Source: Odontesthes bonariensis (Eukaryota; Chordata; Actinopteri; Atheriniformes; Atherinopsidae). From it: a stretch of DNA of 64,000 nucleotides. Under the pieces are notes generated by a model. It did not search any database, was not told the origin of the DNA, and saw nothing but the letters and a program-made list of their open reading frames with translations. The position numbers were made by a program, and so were the translations under genes. Shown here piece after piece: positions 44,831 to 58,300 of the stretch (its first letter is position 1; the number at the start of each line of letters is the position of its first letter). Location of the stretch: assembly GCF_027942865.1 (NCBI RefSeq), contig NC_134524.1:21195536-21259535 (forward strand). Reading direction: 5' to 3'.

Positions 44831-45499
44831 TGTAATATGTGAAGTAATATGTCACGTGCTGTTGCTCATCCAAGCTGCATTTACCTCATCTTAAGACAAA
44901 ACAGTTTATCTAACGTTCTATCTTGATATCTAAGCCTTAGATTTGAAAGAGGTGAGAGTTTTGAGTGGCATCAGCTTCTGCTTTATCATTTAAAAAGATA
45001 TATTTATATATATATATGCTTTGATTACTGATAATTACTGATGAACTTATACATCATTGCGGTAGATCCATCATAAACAGTATAGAGTAGTGAAAATGGC
45101 ACTTTCTACAAACATTTGACAGAAAATGTAGCCTATCTGGGGTATTGTAAACCCTCACTCGGGCGGGCTGTTGGCTGCAGCTCCCTCAGAAACTGTTCTG
45201 TCAAATTTCCGTTTTTCAGTCAACCGTGAGAGCAAATCTCTCTGGCACTTGGCAGGATTGGCAATCTGACCCTAATTCCAGATGCTAACAACACTTTGTG
45301 GTCCTTACTGTGTGTCAGGAGAAAGATGCACAGGCTAAGCTTGGTTAGCTCAGCGTTTAATTATTCAACATTTCCATAGAGACTCAGAATAAAAAAAAAA
45401 AAGTGGTGATGAAAGGACGATATTTTAGTCTTAAATCGAGTGAGATGGCACGTTAAATGTTTTAATCTAGGTGATTGTTATGGCCTGCTGCTCCTCATA

Positions 45500-46640
45500 T
45501 TAAACCCTGTCTATTGGGGACAGGGCCATCAGGCGAGCAGAGAGCCAGACACATGCAGCCTCCCATCACCCCTTGCGCGCCTCTGTGGACTCCGGTTGCG
45601 TAGCTCAGTCGGTATGCAAACATAAGCGACCGAATCCCCGGTGAATAGACCCGGATGGGCAGTTTTAGGGGGTCCACCACGTCCACGACACAACGCGCCT
45701 CACGTGTCCGAATACTGGCGTGATCAAAAAACACGAATACAGCTCGTGCTGGGGTTGCGTCTTCCTGTTTTCCTTTGGCCGTCTGAGGGGATTTCATGTG
45801 CATATTACAACGAGCTGCTCGGGACACTGTGGGGTGCAAATCCACCGTTTCTTGGCACCAGATTATTTTTGGGCTAATCCACATTCCTTCGGGTGGTTAT
45901 TTTTCTTGCAAGCAAAATACACACAGAACACATTGTTTTCAGGGGTCTCATAATGGCCGGGATGAAATAAAAACACCTTTTAGGCTAAAAAAAAAGAAGA
46001 GAAAAGGCCTTAAACTGAGACATTCTACCATTAGAGGTTATGGGGAAAATAGCCTACTTGTAGCAGGAGTGGGGTCCGCTTTAGGCCGGAGTTGTTGCTC
46101 TTCTCGCGCTGCTCAGGACCAGGCTGATGAAGGCTCCATGGCACCGGCGGTTCTGGCTGGATCGATGCTCGGGGCGCAGCTATGTGGGCGAAAAGCAGCA
46201 CACAAAAAGCCCCCGTGAGCTCGACGCTCGTCTCGAAACTCGATGACACAGGCTGGTGCAGCTACAGTAGGCCCTAGAGCCAAGAGCTGATCTCCCTATT
46301 CGCGTCGGGCCCGATGGAGAGCCGGAGAGGAAAAGGCGCTTCCAGGAGCAGGTGCAACAACAAGCGGATCTTGCGCTTTTCCTCGCGGAGCCACGAATAA
46401 AGCGAGCGTCCGCTCTCTCTGTCGACAGCGCGGGTGAATGTGGGGGGCAAGGAGTCAGGGTGTCAGAGGGGGGGGACCCCGCGGTATCAGTTCTGTGTTT
46501 GCTGAGTGTTTGGAGGGTTTCGCCGCTGATGAAATGGCAGCAGTAGCAGCAGCATCATATAGCCTGACTCATCCCGCATCAGTACCACTACCGTAAAGGA
46601 GCGCGCAAAGGCGCAACGCGAAGCGATCTCAGAGCGATGG
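45500..46640. other. CpG-rich spacer block
   Basis: Clearly richer in CG dinucleotides than its surroundings (GGGTTGCGTCTTCC, GCGTCGGGCCCG, AGGAGCGCGCAAAGGCGCAACGCGAAGCG). A minus-strand frame at 45495-45884 is open but matches no family I know. It may be a CpG island or promoter, or a GC-rich repeat. No gene called. Confidence 0.35.
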
Positions 46641-46889
46641 CGGAGCACGGAAAACACACTTTCTTAACTACAACGCCTTCAAACAAGGAATCTGGTCATT
46701 TTTTTATTTTATTCTTTATAAATGCTGTTAATTATTTAGAGGAACATGTGAAAAAAAAAGTCTTTATGTGACTACAGGACGTTCATAGCGGATAATGCAC
46801 ACGCACACACACACGTATGTATATATATATACACAGTCTGTGGCATATATATATAGTAAAACTACAAGCTGCAAACTCACTGCCCCGCA

Positions 46890-46955
46890 GCTCATCCTGC
46901 GCATGCGCAGTCAAAGAACCGTCGCAATTGTGGCTGGGAATTGTAGTTTGTACAC
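46890..46955. promoter_or_regulatory. NRF1 plus ZNF143/THAP11-type sites
   Basis: TGCGCATGCGCA at 46898-46909 is a perfect NRF1 palindrome. Twenty-five bp on, CTGGGAATTGTAGTT (46934-46948; reverse AACTACAATTCCCAG) matches the core of the ZNF143/THAP11 motif. The pair is typical of housekeeping or bidirectional promoters, but no gene start is evident here. It could also come from a repeat. Confidence 0.5.
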
Positions 46956-47229
46956 CAACAGCACCGAACAACGCCTTTCCGTGCACAAATCTGTCGCATT
47001 GTGAGGATTCACGTTGTGATTTTTAGCATTTGTAGTATATACTGAGTTCAGCGTCAGTTTCGGGGCCGTGGTTTGGCCTTGACACACTGCAGTACAGTTC
47101 ACAGGCTCAAGGGCCCCCGAAGAGACAGGGGTCCTTAATCGAAGGGATGTGATATGTCCAGAAAACAGATAAGATGTAGCCTACTCTAAATGAATAAATG
47201 TTAAAAGACCACAGATCAAGAAAATGGCA

Positions 47230-47700
47230 AAAGAAAAAAAAGAGGATGCAGAATGATCCCAAACTGATGTAAAACAACTAATCTGACAAACGAAAACAAC
47301 CTTTGAGACATAAACTGCAATTAAAAACTGGCATTTACAATGAAAACTACAACAAAAAGAGATGTAAAACAACCCAAATGAGACACATGTATTACAAAAC
47401 TACCTCAAAAACGTGTGAAAACAACACAAATGAGACACAAAGGGAGAAAAATGTGGCACGAATCAACCATGAAGAGATTCAAAATAACCCAAATTAAACG
47501 AATGGTGACACAAAAACATTCAAAAGGACCAAGAGATACAGATCTACCAAAAAAAGAGACAAAACATCCCTAAGAGTGTCTCACAAAATGAGAAAACTCC
47601 TCTTTAAGTTGTTTTGCTGCCAGAACTGAGGCACAAAACGATTTCACAGAGATTTCAAATGACCAAGATGAGACAGAAAATTGATCAAAATAGGTAATTA
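47230..47700. repeat. Degenerate A-rich minisatellite
   Basis: Loosely repeated units around AAACAACACAAATGAGACAC and AAAGAGACAAAACA, about 20-35 bp each and strongly diverged. The complementary version appears near 53220-53630 and 54110-54210. Confidence 0.55.
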
Positions 47701-48228
47701 CCAGAATAAAGACCAATGATAACATAAAGAGAAACACGTCTGTGTTGTTTATGGCTGTTTTTCTATTCGCAAAGCACCTAAAGATTTCACTTAAAACTGG
47801 ATCTTCGCTAAGTTGCCTGTTATGTGTAAACAACAACAATGGTTCATCCCTTGAGCTCGGTGCCTTTTTTTTTATATACTTGTGTGATCCATAGGTCAGA
47901 GTTAAGTGGCTTAACAAACAACAAACACATTCCTCTGAAAATGTTCAAGTGCACATCCTGAACTGAAAATGAGAAGAAAAAAATGATTTTGCTCAAGACC
48001 ACTTTAAAAGATAAGTAGAAAGTTTCGCTGCTTGGAATTGAAATATAAAGAAAATGAGGGATGGCTCAAGACTTTTGCACAGTATCCTGCTTTTATTGGG
48101 TGGGACAATGGATGTAACAGTGTTTGAGGAGCAGTCTCATGGGGGGCTTGCGTTTTATTGTCTGAGTTCAGTCGTTGAACAGCATATGGACCGAACTTGT
48201 TTTTCATCATTATTTTGGTTCATCATTC

Positions 48229-48420
48229 AAATAAAATAAAATCAAATTTATTTATATAGCACATTTCATGTACAAAACAGTTCAAAGCGCTTTACATAAA
48301 ATAAAAGCATTACAGCAGGGAGTGTAAGAAGCATTAGAAATACATAAAATAATATAAAGAGAAACAAATAAAATCATTTAAATTATTTTAAAAACAAGCA
48401 ACAGTCCAGATCATTGTTAC
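48229..48420 (-). mobile_element. L2/Maui-like LINE 3' tail (copy C)
   Basis: AAATCAAATTTATTTATATA, GCACATTTCATGTACAAAAC and AAAGCGCTTTACATAAAATA are the reverse complement of the 3' UTR of copy B. Only the non-coding tail remains. Confidence 0.75.
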
Positions 48421-49308
48421 AATACCTTCCCGAGCCCCTAACCATCAAAGCTGAATGCCTAACCCTATAACCCTGACCATAAAACTAAGTTTTGACCTTC
48501 GTAAAGTCCCTTTAATAATTAAACACGTGGGGACCACCGTTCGGTCCCAACAAAACACGCTGGGCCGCACAAGTTAAAGCGGGCTCCTCCTTTTGGACCT
48601 CATTAGTGCAGAAAAACAAGTTCACAAACACACCGAGATGCAAGAACTGAGGACGTGTGGGCGTGGACGTCCGGAACAGAGTGCTGACAGTCTGCGCTGT
48701 CACCGCAGGGTCCGCTTTGTGGACATGGCAGAGGACCGAACTGCAGGCGGAAAAGCGCACACCAACCGCAGACCGAACAGATAACCACACTTATAGCGTT
48801 TTGCATCGTGCAACTGCTTCTTCTTCTTTTTTTTCTTTCACTCTTTTAGGCAAGTTTCGCAAGGAGCCGACTGGAACACGCCAAAAAAAACGTTACAACT
48901 TATGATGACTACATGAACGCAAATGCTTTGGCTAGAGAGAATCTGATCTACAGTTCTTGTTGCTTCGCAGACTCCTTTATTTGCATCCGCAGGAGTCAGC
49001 AGACGCCTTTTTTGGACTTGTTCTAGTTTATTTACGCGGAAAGTTTCAAATCCTTGCGTTTTGTTTCAGTATCTGCGCACATTGGGGATTCTGACGTGCG
49101 TAAAAACAGGATTTGAAATCTGTAGAAAGACGCTCCTAGTTTCCTTTCCGCCCATTATTAGTGTTCGAGTTGACAGTCTGCGTTTCTTCCATGCATGAAC
49201 CCATATCTGCCACCGGTCAACTCTTTCTCATGCGGAGCCCATAATTGGAAACATCACTTTGCCATCTTTTTTGTTGTTGTTGTGGCACGCGCTCTCTCAA
49301 ACGGAGCA

Positions 49309-52300
49309 ATGCAGCATGAGCGCCTGCTCAAAGTTTTGGTCATCGGGGATCTGGGAGTCGGCAAAACGTCCATCATTAAACGGTACGTCCACCAGGTGTT
49401 CTCCCAGCACTACCGAGCCACCATCGGAGTGGACTTCGCCCTCAAAGTGCTCAACTGGGATCACAAGACGGTGGTGCGGCTGCAGCTGTGGGACATCGCC
49501 GGTGAGTTCGTGCGTGGCTGATTACCTCGCGCCTGTGTGATAACCCCGAGCACCATCTGTGTTTGAAGAACGGCTCGAGCTCGCTCCTTATCTGCACAGC
49601 CAAATATTACTCAACATGCTCAACAGGCGAGAAAAAAGGCAAAAATAGTAGAGCTCAGCCGTTCTATGCAAACAGTGTCTGGATCTCTTGATTTTTTTTT
49701 TTTATTTCAAAGTCTTCACGTGCCCCTGACTCATATACACAACCAAACAAACTGTGTGCTCAGATGCGGCCCAATCACAAAGCATTTTCAGGTCATTAAC
49801 TGAATTAATTCCGTTTTCTGCTGCTTTTCAAGTCAAACTTTTTCCATTTAAATTGGGCTGATCATGATAATGGTTAACGCGTGAATTCTAAAGTGTTTCT
49901 CTACATTGAATCAACAGTAGATAGGATCAGTTCTGAAAACAGCTCTGGTCAGTCAGGGCATAGAGGTAGGATTGTTGAGGCTGGGTGAACAGAAGCTTCA
50001 TAGTGACTTTTAGAACATAAAAGGCCGCTGAACACTTCAGAGTCTTTTTCCGTGTTCATCGAAAGGCTTCCTAAGCAAATTTTTCCAGGAGGGAGACCAC
50101 TGAAATGTTTCGGTTGGTGGCAAAATTAATATCAAAATAACATCCAGGTAAATGTGAGCATCTCTGTCACTCTTATCAAAATGTGGAGCTATGTTTGTCC
50201 ACACTGGGTCAGCAACCTTTGTGACACAGAGTGCCAGTTTGAAATTGTCTTCTCAACGAGTGTGCCATTATCAACTATAACGCAAAGTTCGATTATGACT
50301 AGATAGAAAAACATTTCCAACACACCTGAAATTTTATTCAATCCATAGCACATCCAATCACGTTTTTAAAGATATGTTTATTAAGTCAAAAACACTGCTG
50401 TTATAAACATATTGCACTGGGAAGAGAGGCCAAAACTAAGACCACAGTGCAACAGTACAATATCTGTACATCATAACAAAGCAGCCTCCTTAATAAATCC
50501 GCCATCTATAAACGGCTACCCATGTTCGCAAAGCACTAGCTTGCTTCTGTCCCATGATTTTTAACAGAAGTAAAAACTTTTTAAGGGAGCTAGCTTGTTT
50601 ATCATATCTGGTTACAGCACGTTTAATTGACTCTGCTTTGTCTGCTTGGTCTTTGAAAGTCTTCTCGTCCCAAAATGCCGCTTAACGTTCGGCACACAAC
50701 ATTAAGTGCACACAACACGGTCTTTCAAAAATGCAAAACCAAACTCATGTGTCCGTGAAGACTGGAATGCCCTATAGTTTTGGCCCTTTTTAGCAGCCAT
50801 CTGTATTGGGTCTCTGGGAATGTGGGCGGATATCTGTCACTCAAACCTAAGAAATCAGGCCACACATAAAACGACGATTGTCATAACACAGAGGTGCCAG
50901 CGGGCCAATGTTTATGCTAGAGGATGCCACCGGACGCACGAGTGCCAAAGGTTGCTCTAAAACTGCGAGATGGCTTTATGTTTCGAGGGTGTATCGGTGG
51001 GATGAGACTCATCACCCTGGCAACAACAGATATTTGAAAATGGAGCTTTGTAACACGTGCTTTGCCTGAACTTTAATCTATTTTATTCTGAAAGGTAAGA
51101 GTAGCACCACTGCCACTGAGTTCGAAACAAAGTTTGAAGCAGTAATTGTTCCAGATGGGACACCAACCTGTGTTTCCTCAGCAAAAGTCACGTGACCTAC
51201 AACACCACCACCCCTCGTACATCCTTGTCCATTGTAACTTGTAGCTAAGTAACTTCACACAGTCATTCGACATCAACACAGGCCAGTAGAAAAGCAAGCA
51301 GACCTAAATGTAGCCATTTCCCATTTGCCAACCCTCCTTGTGAAACTTGAACGTTGTGCTCTTTCCATTCACCAGTGCAGCTTTTCAACTGAATCCAGAG
51401 GCTGGTATATGTTGAATGCGGACGTTGCAAATAACAGTATTTTTCAGCTATATTCATCATTTTACTTACTTAGTTAATGTTTTTTTGTCTTCTTTTTGGT
51501 TAGATCTACCTAATTCAAGAAAATGAAAAGAAAAAAAAAAGATCATGTACATTCAAACATTCGCTTAGTTTGTTTATGAGCTTGGTGCATTTGTGAATTC
51601 TGTCTGCCACGATTATCTCCTTTTTTAAGACTTCAAGCTAAATGTATTCTCTGTTTTAAAACGACACACAAAACCGATTAAATGGTCTCAAGATCATAGA
51701 AGATGAAAAACTGAGGGGTAAAAGTCTTGCATTTGGAATGCTACTTCAGTGAAAGTAGAGGTGTTCCAAAGAAGGAGAAGGACCGAAAGTATTCATGCTG
51801 AATGTTAGCTTGATTTGAACTCTCATTGAATGGAATTAAGTTTCCTATTGAGGTTGTAAGTTAAGTTCTATTGTGTTGATAATTGCATTTCCTGTACATC
51901 GATTGGGCAACATTTCATGCAGTTAAAGTATTTACGAAAGAAGAGGCATTAAGATGCATTAAATGGGAGTGGCAGAGTACTTAACTGAGTACTTAAATAT
52001 GTTCTTAGTTTCATCGTGCCTTTTTTTTTTTTTTTTTGCAGAAGGTGGATGAAGCATTTGTGAAATACTATAAATTAGTTACTTACTTACTTACTTAAAA
52101 TCCGTTAGATAGTACTTCAAATCATCACCAGCATGCGATACCGTCGTTCATGCATTCGAAAGTTTTTCTCTGAGTCATTGTGATGAGGGTGCGTTAACTC
52201 GCCATTTGTTTAAACATCTGTCTTTTCTTCCTTCTGTTACTACTCAGCATAACGCTGTCCCAACACACAGAGAGTCAAACCCCATAGCACACATTCAGTA

Positions 52301-55300
52301 AACTGTCACGCTTGCTGGCTGCGTATTGCTGACACATCCAACGATGATGATGCATGACATGACGAGTGGTGGCAAACCGCCATTCCTGCAGATGCACACA
52401 AGAAAAGCCCTTTGTATTCAGCTTATAAAACCACCGTGTCTCCGTAATTGCAGGTAATCAGATCTATTGGGAAATTCCTTTCCTGCTGTCTCGCAGCCGT
52501 CTCTCTTTGTCACATCGACGCTGAAACACACAGTCTCCTGTTGCCGTGCGTGTTGAGTCGGGTGATAGCTGATGGAGGCCATCATTTGCATGGAGATGCG
52601 TGGCTGAGGCCGTTTGCCAGGTCGAACTTTAGAGCGGCACGGGTTATTTTGTCGAACTGCACACAAAGTTGTCACTTATCCTTTATCAAAACATTCCAGC
52701 TTTTATCACAAGATAAAAGTTAAAGCTAAAGTCCTATGTTCTGCCTGTACTATCAGGCTGTTTCTGCTGTGTAAGATCCTGTTAGATTAGGACGCTTTTG
52801 TTCTTGGCTGATTTGGTAGATCGCCTGTGTGAGTTCCCCATTGAATTGGTCACAAATAAAGATTATTAGCTTATAGCGAGTAAAGTCTGGCCCACTTAAT
52901 ATTCTTTTACCTGCAACAAAATGGAAGAAACAAACAGCATCTGTTTCTCTCAGGCAGCTTGTATATTAGGTGTCTGGGCACACAAGTGCACCATGCATGA
53001 GTTTGCCGTGCTGTGCAGGTCATGTGCAGCGTGTCTATCGGACGCTCACATGCTGATTCACCTCTATATTAGGATCATGTGGAGGAACTTAGTAACCAGG
53101 ATAGAGACTTATTCATGTGTGTGTGAGATGTGCAACACAAAGTGCATCTTTCTGCATGCATACACTGAGGTTTTAACAGAATTTTCTCTTACACCTCTGT
53201 TTGCGTTTTAAAAGTCAACAGTCTAATGCACAAAAGCCTTGTGGTCATTTTAACATCTTTTGGTGGTTGTGTTGTTTTTGCTGCCGACTTTGTGGACAAT
53301 CTTGTCGAACATTTCTACGTTTTGCGTCTATTTGTTGAAATTCTTGTGGTCATTCTGAGCCTTTAGATGGTAACTTTGTGTGTCACGTTGGCCAATCTTG
53401 TATCTTGTATCGATTATCGTGCGTTTCATAATGGTCAGTTTGTGTTTCATTTTGGTCACTCCACAAATGATCTGCTTTGTTTTTTTTTGCCTTTTCATTT
53501 TTGTTACACACCTGAACTCTTCACAATCAGTTTAACTGTCTTGCATCTTTGTAACCAATTACAAACCAATTTGTAAATATCGTTTCTGAGATAATTTGCA
53601 TGCTGTTACGGTTGTTTTTGCGTATCATGTTGTCACAAAGGGGTGTTGGCAGGACACGGATGCGGACTTCAGAGGTGAAAGAAAAACTTGGTTTATTCAC
53701 AAAAAAAATCAAAACAGGGTTAACAAAAAGCGCGGCTGAGCCGGATGACAAAACGAGACTGTGGGAACAAAAACATGAATATCACTGTGACAAGAAAACA
53801 AAACAAAAGACTTAACATGACATGGAAAAAGCACTTAGCGCGTGGCGTGGCGTGGCGTGGCGTGGCGTGGGAATGGTGAGATCGGGGAAAGAAATCACAA
53901 ACTGAAAGGAGAGCATGGAAACTAAATAGTGAACTGAGAGTGATTGACAAATTAGTGCAGCTGGGGAACGATGGAAAGGTGAAGTGAATGAAACTAATAA
54001 CCTGGCATGGGAAGTGAGGGGAAAAACAATGGCAAGACCTAAACAACCTAAAAAATGATAAAACTAAAAACATGGGGAAAACTCCATGGACGTGACACAT
54101 ATTTGGCAATTTCTTTGAAATCTTAATGTTTTTCGCGCTTAATTTGGTTAATTTAATCTTGCATAGGAATCGTTTTGCATTTTTGTAGTCATTCTGTGTG
54201 AAATGGCACAAATATCTGGGCCAACTCCACTTAGATCCAATTCAACTGGTTAGGCTTAGTGGACAAGTTTTGGGTTAGTTAGCATAGCCTCTGAAGAAAA
54301 ACTGTCTTTTTCACAGACCAATATCTTATTGATGACCCAAACATACCAAGCCCAGGTAGAGGGCACCTTTCAGTAATCGAACCATGAAGGAAACTAAAGA
54401 GGACAGTCCCGGGAGTCGTATTTTGTAAAAAGGAGAAGCTCAGTGTAGCAGAGTCGTGGCCTTTATAAGCAGAGTTAAAAATGGCACCGTCACTCAGCTC
54501 TAATGCCAATTTTCCCAGTGGACACTCTCAACATTTCAATGAAAAAAAAAAAAGCCCTGTTTTTTTTTTCTTTCTTCTGCACACAAGAACAGAAAACTCT
54601 GTTTTTGTGTGACGTCACCCCAGTTTACAGGCACAGTGCCCACCAGAGAGTGTAACCAGCAGGGGGAAACACTAATGATCACGAGCACTGGCATGAACAA
54701 CGTGGAGATAATCTTGGAAGCTTGAAACCTGCTATGTTTTTTTTGCACAGACTAAAGTCAGGAATATACTTGCTTTTTTTAATCACATGCTGACCCGGCC
54801 AACTTGCTCCGTCATGGGCATAATTGTTCACACACTTGTGAGGATTCCTACTCTGAGGCACACCGAGTTCAGGCCAGGCTCAGGCCAGAAAAAAAAAAAC
54901 ATGCCATCGGAACAGTCCCCTCTCCGTTTCTCCAACATTCTTCTTCGTGCAGGGGATGTTTCCTGATCTCTCGCCAGCGATTTTCACAAGCATATTTGTG
55001 ACCGCGCTGTGCCGAAGACGCCTTGTACAGATCCGGGTTATTGCAGACTTTCGCTATAAGTTGTGTCATCAAAACTTCCTGCTGTATTTACCACTGCCGA
55101 CCCGATGACCCTGCTTCAAAACAGGTGCGGGATACGCCAGGCAGCCATGATAAATACTTGTATCTATAATAAAAAACAAGTTCCTGGCTGAGTCTGATTT
55201 ATGGTTCCTCTTACACATTACCTCATTTTTACATTTTTACATTCTCTATATGACAGAAAATGAGAAAAAACATTGGGGTCTTCTGTCATTAGTACATGCT

Positions 55301-58300
55301 TTTAAACAAGAAGGTAACAATTGTATTGTAATGACAGTCTTCAGATACCAGAGAGGGGACCAAGTCACATATGTGCAAATCTCAAGTAAGTCTCAAGTCT
55401 TAGCTTTCAAGTCTCAAGTAAGTCCCAAGTAATTTTTTCTTGGGCAAGTCAAGTCAAAGTCAAGTCACCTTATTATTGCAATTTTACCGGCAGAATCTGA
55501 TCTTAATAAAAGTGAAAAGACAAGATATAAGTAACTGTCAGTAAACATCATTGGCCAATGTGTCCAACCTGTCCACCCCGTATCATATCAAGCTAACGTT
55601 AGCTAACTACCGACTAGGCTAACAGGATAATATTAGCTAATTTGACAAGCACTTACTGGTCAGAATGGATCTTCAAATGACGAACAAAGTTCGAAGTTAT
55701 GCTAGATGCTTAACACTCAAGTCATCCAAGTCATCGTGTCTCAAGTCAAGTCAAGTGCCGAGTATTTAACTTCCAAGTCCGAGTCGAGTCTCAAGTCTTT
55801 TATTTTTTGTCAAGTCACAAGTCATCAAAACAGCAACTCGAGTCGACTCGAGTCCAAGTCACAGTGACTTGAGTCCCCATCTCTGTCAGATACTGATTTA
55901 AACTTTACTTAATCCTGAGCCATGCAAGTAAGTGAGATCACCTTTTTTTTAGCTAATCTGCGCCCACTTCATACCAGCAAGAGGAGGCCAAGAAATATGA
56001 AGATCTCTTATTCATTGTAAGAAAAGAAAGAAGAAATGTTTTCGGAGCCTGAGGAATGAACTTAATTCAGTTTGAACATTCTTAAATTAAGTCATTTTGA
56101 GAGCCAGCCAGAATGAAAAATAGAAAACTCATCATGTGTTGAGAGAAGGCGCCTTTGTGCTATTTGTTTTTTATCTTTTTCCACGAATGAAGTTAAGTTT
56201 GGATTACGATCTAATTTCAGTTGCGCAACTCATTTATTTTATGATGAACTTGGGTGTTGCCGATCACATGGCTGATACTTCAGTGATTGTCAATGGTGGC
56301 AGGAAAACCATAACCAAAAAAAATCTCACAGACCTTTTTTTTTCTTCCTTTTATCAAGGACAAGAGCGCTATGGAAACATGACCCGAGTGTACTACAGAG
56401 AGGCGGTGGGGGCCCTCGTTGTCTTTGACATGACCAGGCTGTCCACGTTTCAGGCTGTCTTAAAGTGGAAAGGTGATCTTGACTCGAAGGTAAGTTTGCC
56501 CAACGAGGTTGAGGATTGGGGAATGACAGGAGGCAGGGGGCGAGGTTAAAGAGAGAAGGACAAAATAAGCTCGAAGGCAACTACCAGAAGAAGTGAAAAG
56601 CAGTTAAAAGATCAATCCTCCACAGAAGGACCACCACAAAACCAGATACAAAGGAGAGGTTTTTATAAGACCTGGATTCACAGTATGAGATGAAACATTT
56701 GACAAATAGGCGGTCAAGTTTTTTTAGGGTTATTGATTGAATTCATGTGTTTCATGTTTCCTGTGGAGCTGTGGTCACAGTGACTGTTCACTTCTACTCC
56801 CCTCTGATGTCTCTCTTTTGCTTTCACAATGTTTTAAACCACGGTAGCCATTTCAAATCCCTCTCCAGCAGTTAATAATCGCTTAAAAACACACCTGTTC
56901 ACCTCAATATTTTTTTTTTTTCAAATTATTTTTTTGGGCTTTTTATGCCTTTATTAGATAGGACAGTGTAGAGAGACAGGAAGCAGGGGGCAGAGAGGGG
57001 GGAACAACACGCAGCAATCTGCGGGGCATTCTGATGCGGGATTTGAACCTCTTGTACATGGGGCGCCTGCTGTACCCACTACATCACAGACCGCCCCCCG
57101 TTCCTCAATATTGTAGATTTTGAAGTGTTTGCCACAAAGCAACTTCTGAAAGATTTTATCGGGATATGACTCACCCTTTTCGGTAAACAGGAAAGGCAGT
57201 GGGCAAAGTCTCCCCCAACTCTGCAGAACTCACTTTGTATAAATTACAGGTTTGTAACTTTATACTTAATTTATAGCACAAAGACTAAACGGCAATAAAA
57301 TTACAGCTTAGGCTGCCGACTTCCTGTCAGTGTGAGACTCCACTTAAGAAGCTGCTCCACTTGTTCTCACTTCATTTTAATTCATTACTAAGAGATTCGC
57401 AGCTTGAGCGCCACAGTCGAGTGCCTGGTTATGTCGACGAGCGCTGCCTCTCTGTAGCATGCGCGGGTCGAGTTTCCTTAGCGTTCATGTCCTTGTCGAA
57501 TGGGGGAAAAAGAAGCAAAAGACAAGATCTTTGTCATTGTTTTTTATGTGGTTTTCCTGCCACCATCATCGTAGAGATAGTTAAAATATCGGATCAGTTA
57601 AGTATGATCAGAATCGATGTCGTACTGTTGGCTGTGAGTTCTTGTCCACATTGAGCTATCTGCCAACGCTGCGTATGCACTCATCAGCTAAGTGTGCTGC
57701 ACCTTCCCCTCTGCTACACTTCAACTTTCATGCTTGTCCTCTGATTTGTATTTGATTTAATCCATCTATAGCAACGGCACATCTTTAATAATAATTAATA
57801 CTGCAGCAATATCATTTCCCTTCCGTAAAAAAAGCTCCAGTAAAAACAGCGGAAAACTTGTTAGAATTCAGTTGCCTGTTTGCACATCTGGTAGTTAAAG
57901 AGCTGCATGTTTTGTGCCAAACTTTCATGTGTATTGTATGTCTCCATTAACTCAAAAGATAGACACTTTGTTCATGGGTGCAATGCTGGTACTCTTCTCA
58001 CTTGCTGAAGCTAAGCCAACTTAAAAAGGTCAATTTCCAGATTGGCCAGCTTAACAATGACCTGCGCTGTAGACTCAGGTGACAGTTATTGGGAGATTTA
58101 AGACCGTAGGGGGCCCTGCTACAATGTATTATTTACATGTAGTGATTTTAGTCGCATTTCTTTTTACTCTCTTCTGTTTTCTCAGGTCGCCCTAAGCAAC
58201 GGCAGGCCGGTCCCAACCGTTCTGTTGGCCAACAAGTGTGACCAGCGTCGCAACGGTTTGTGCCCCAAACTGCCCAAGCTGGAGAACTTCACCAAAGAGT

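Noticed and set aside
45595-45645. tRNA-like segment TAGCTCAGTCGGTATGC with CGAATCC nearby
   Set aside because: A-box-like text is present, but the spacing to the second box is too short and no cloverleaf forms; at best a decayed SINE scrap.
45495-45884. Open minus-strand frame of 129 codons in CpG-rich DNA
   Set aside because: No recognisable domain; GC-rich sequence yields long frames by chance, and no splice context was found.
49195-49308. In-frame upstream extension of the Rab32/38-like protein
   Set aside because: Rab proteins of this branch begin shortly before the P-loop; MQHERLLKVLV aligns with RAB38, so the extension is taken as 5' UTR.
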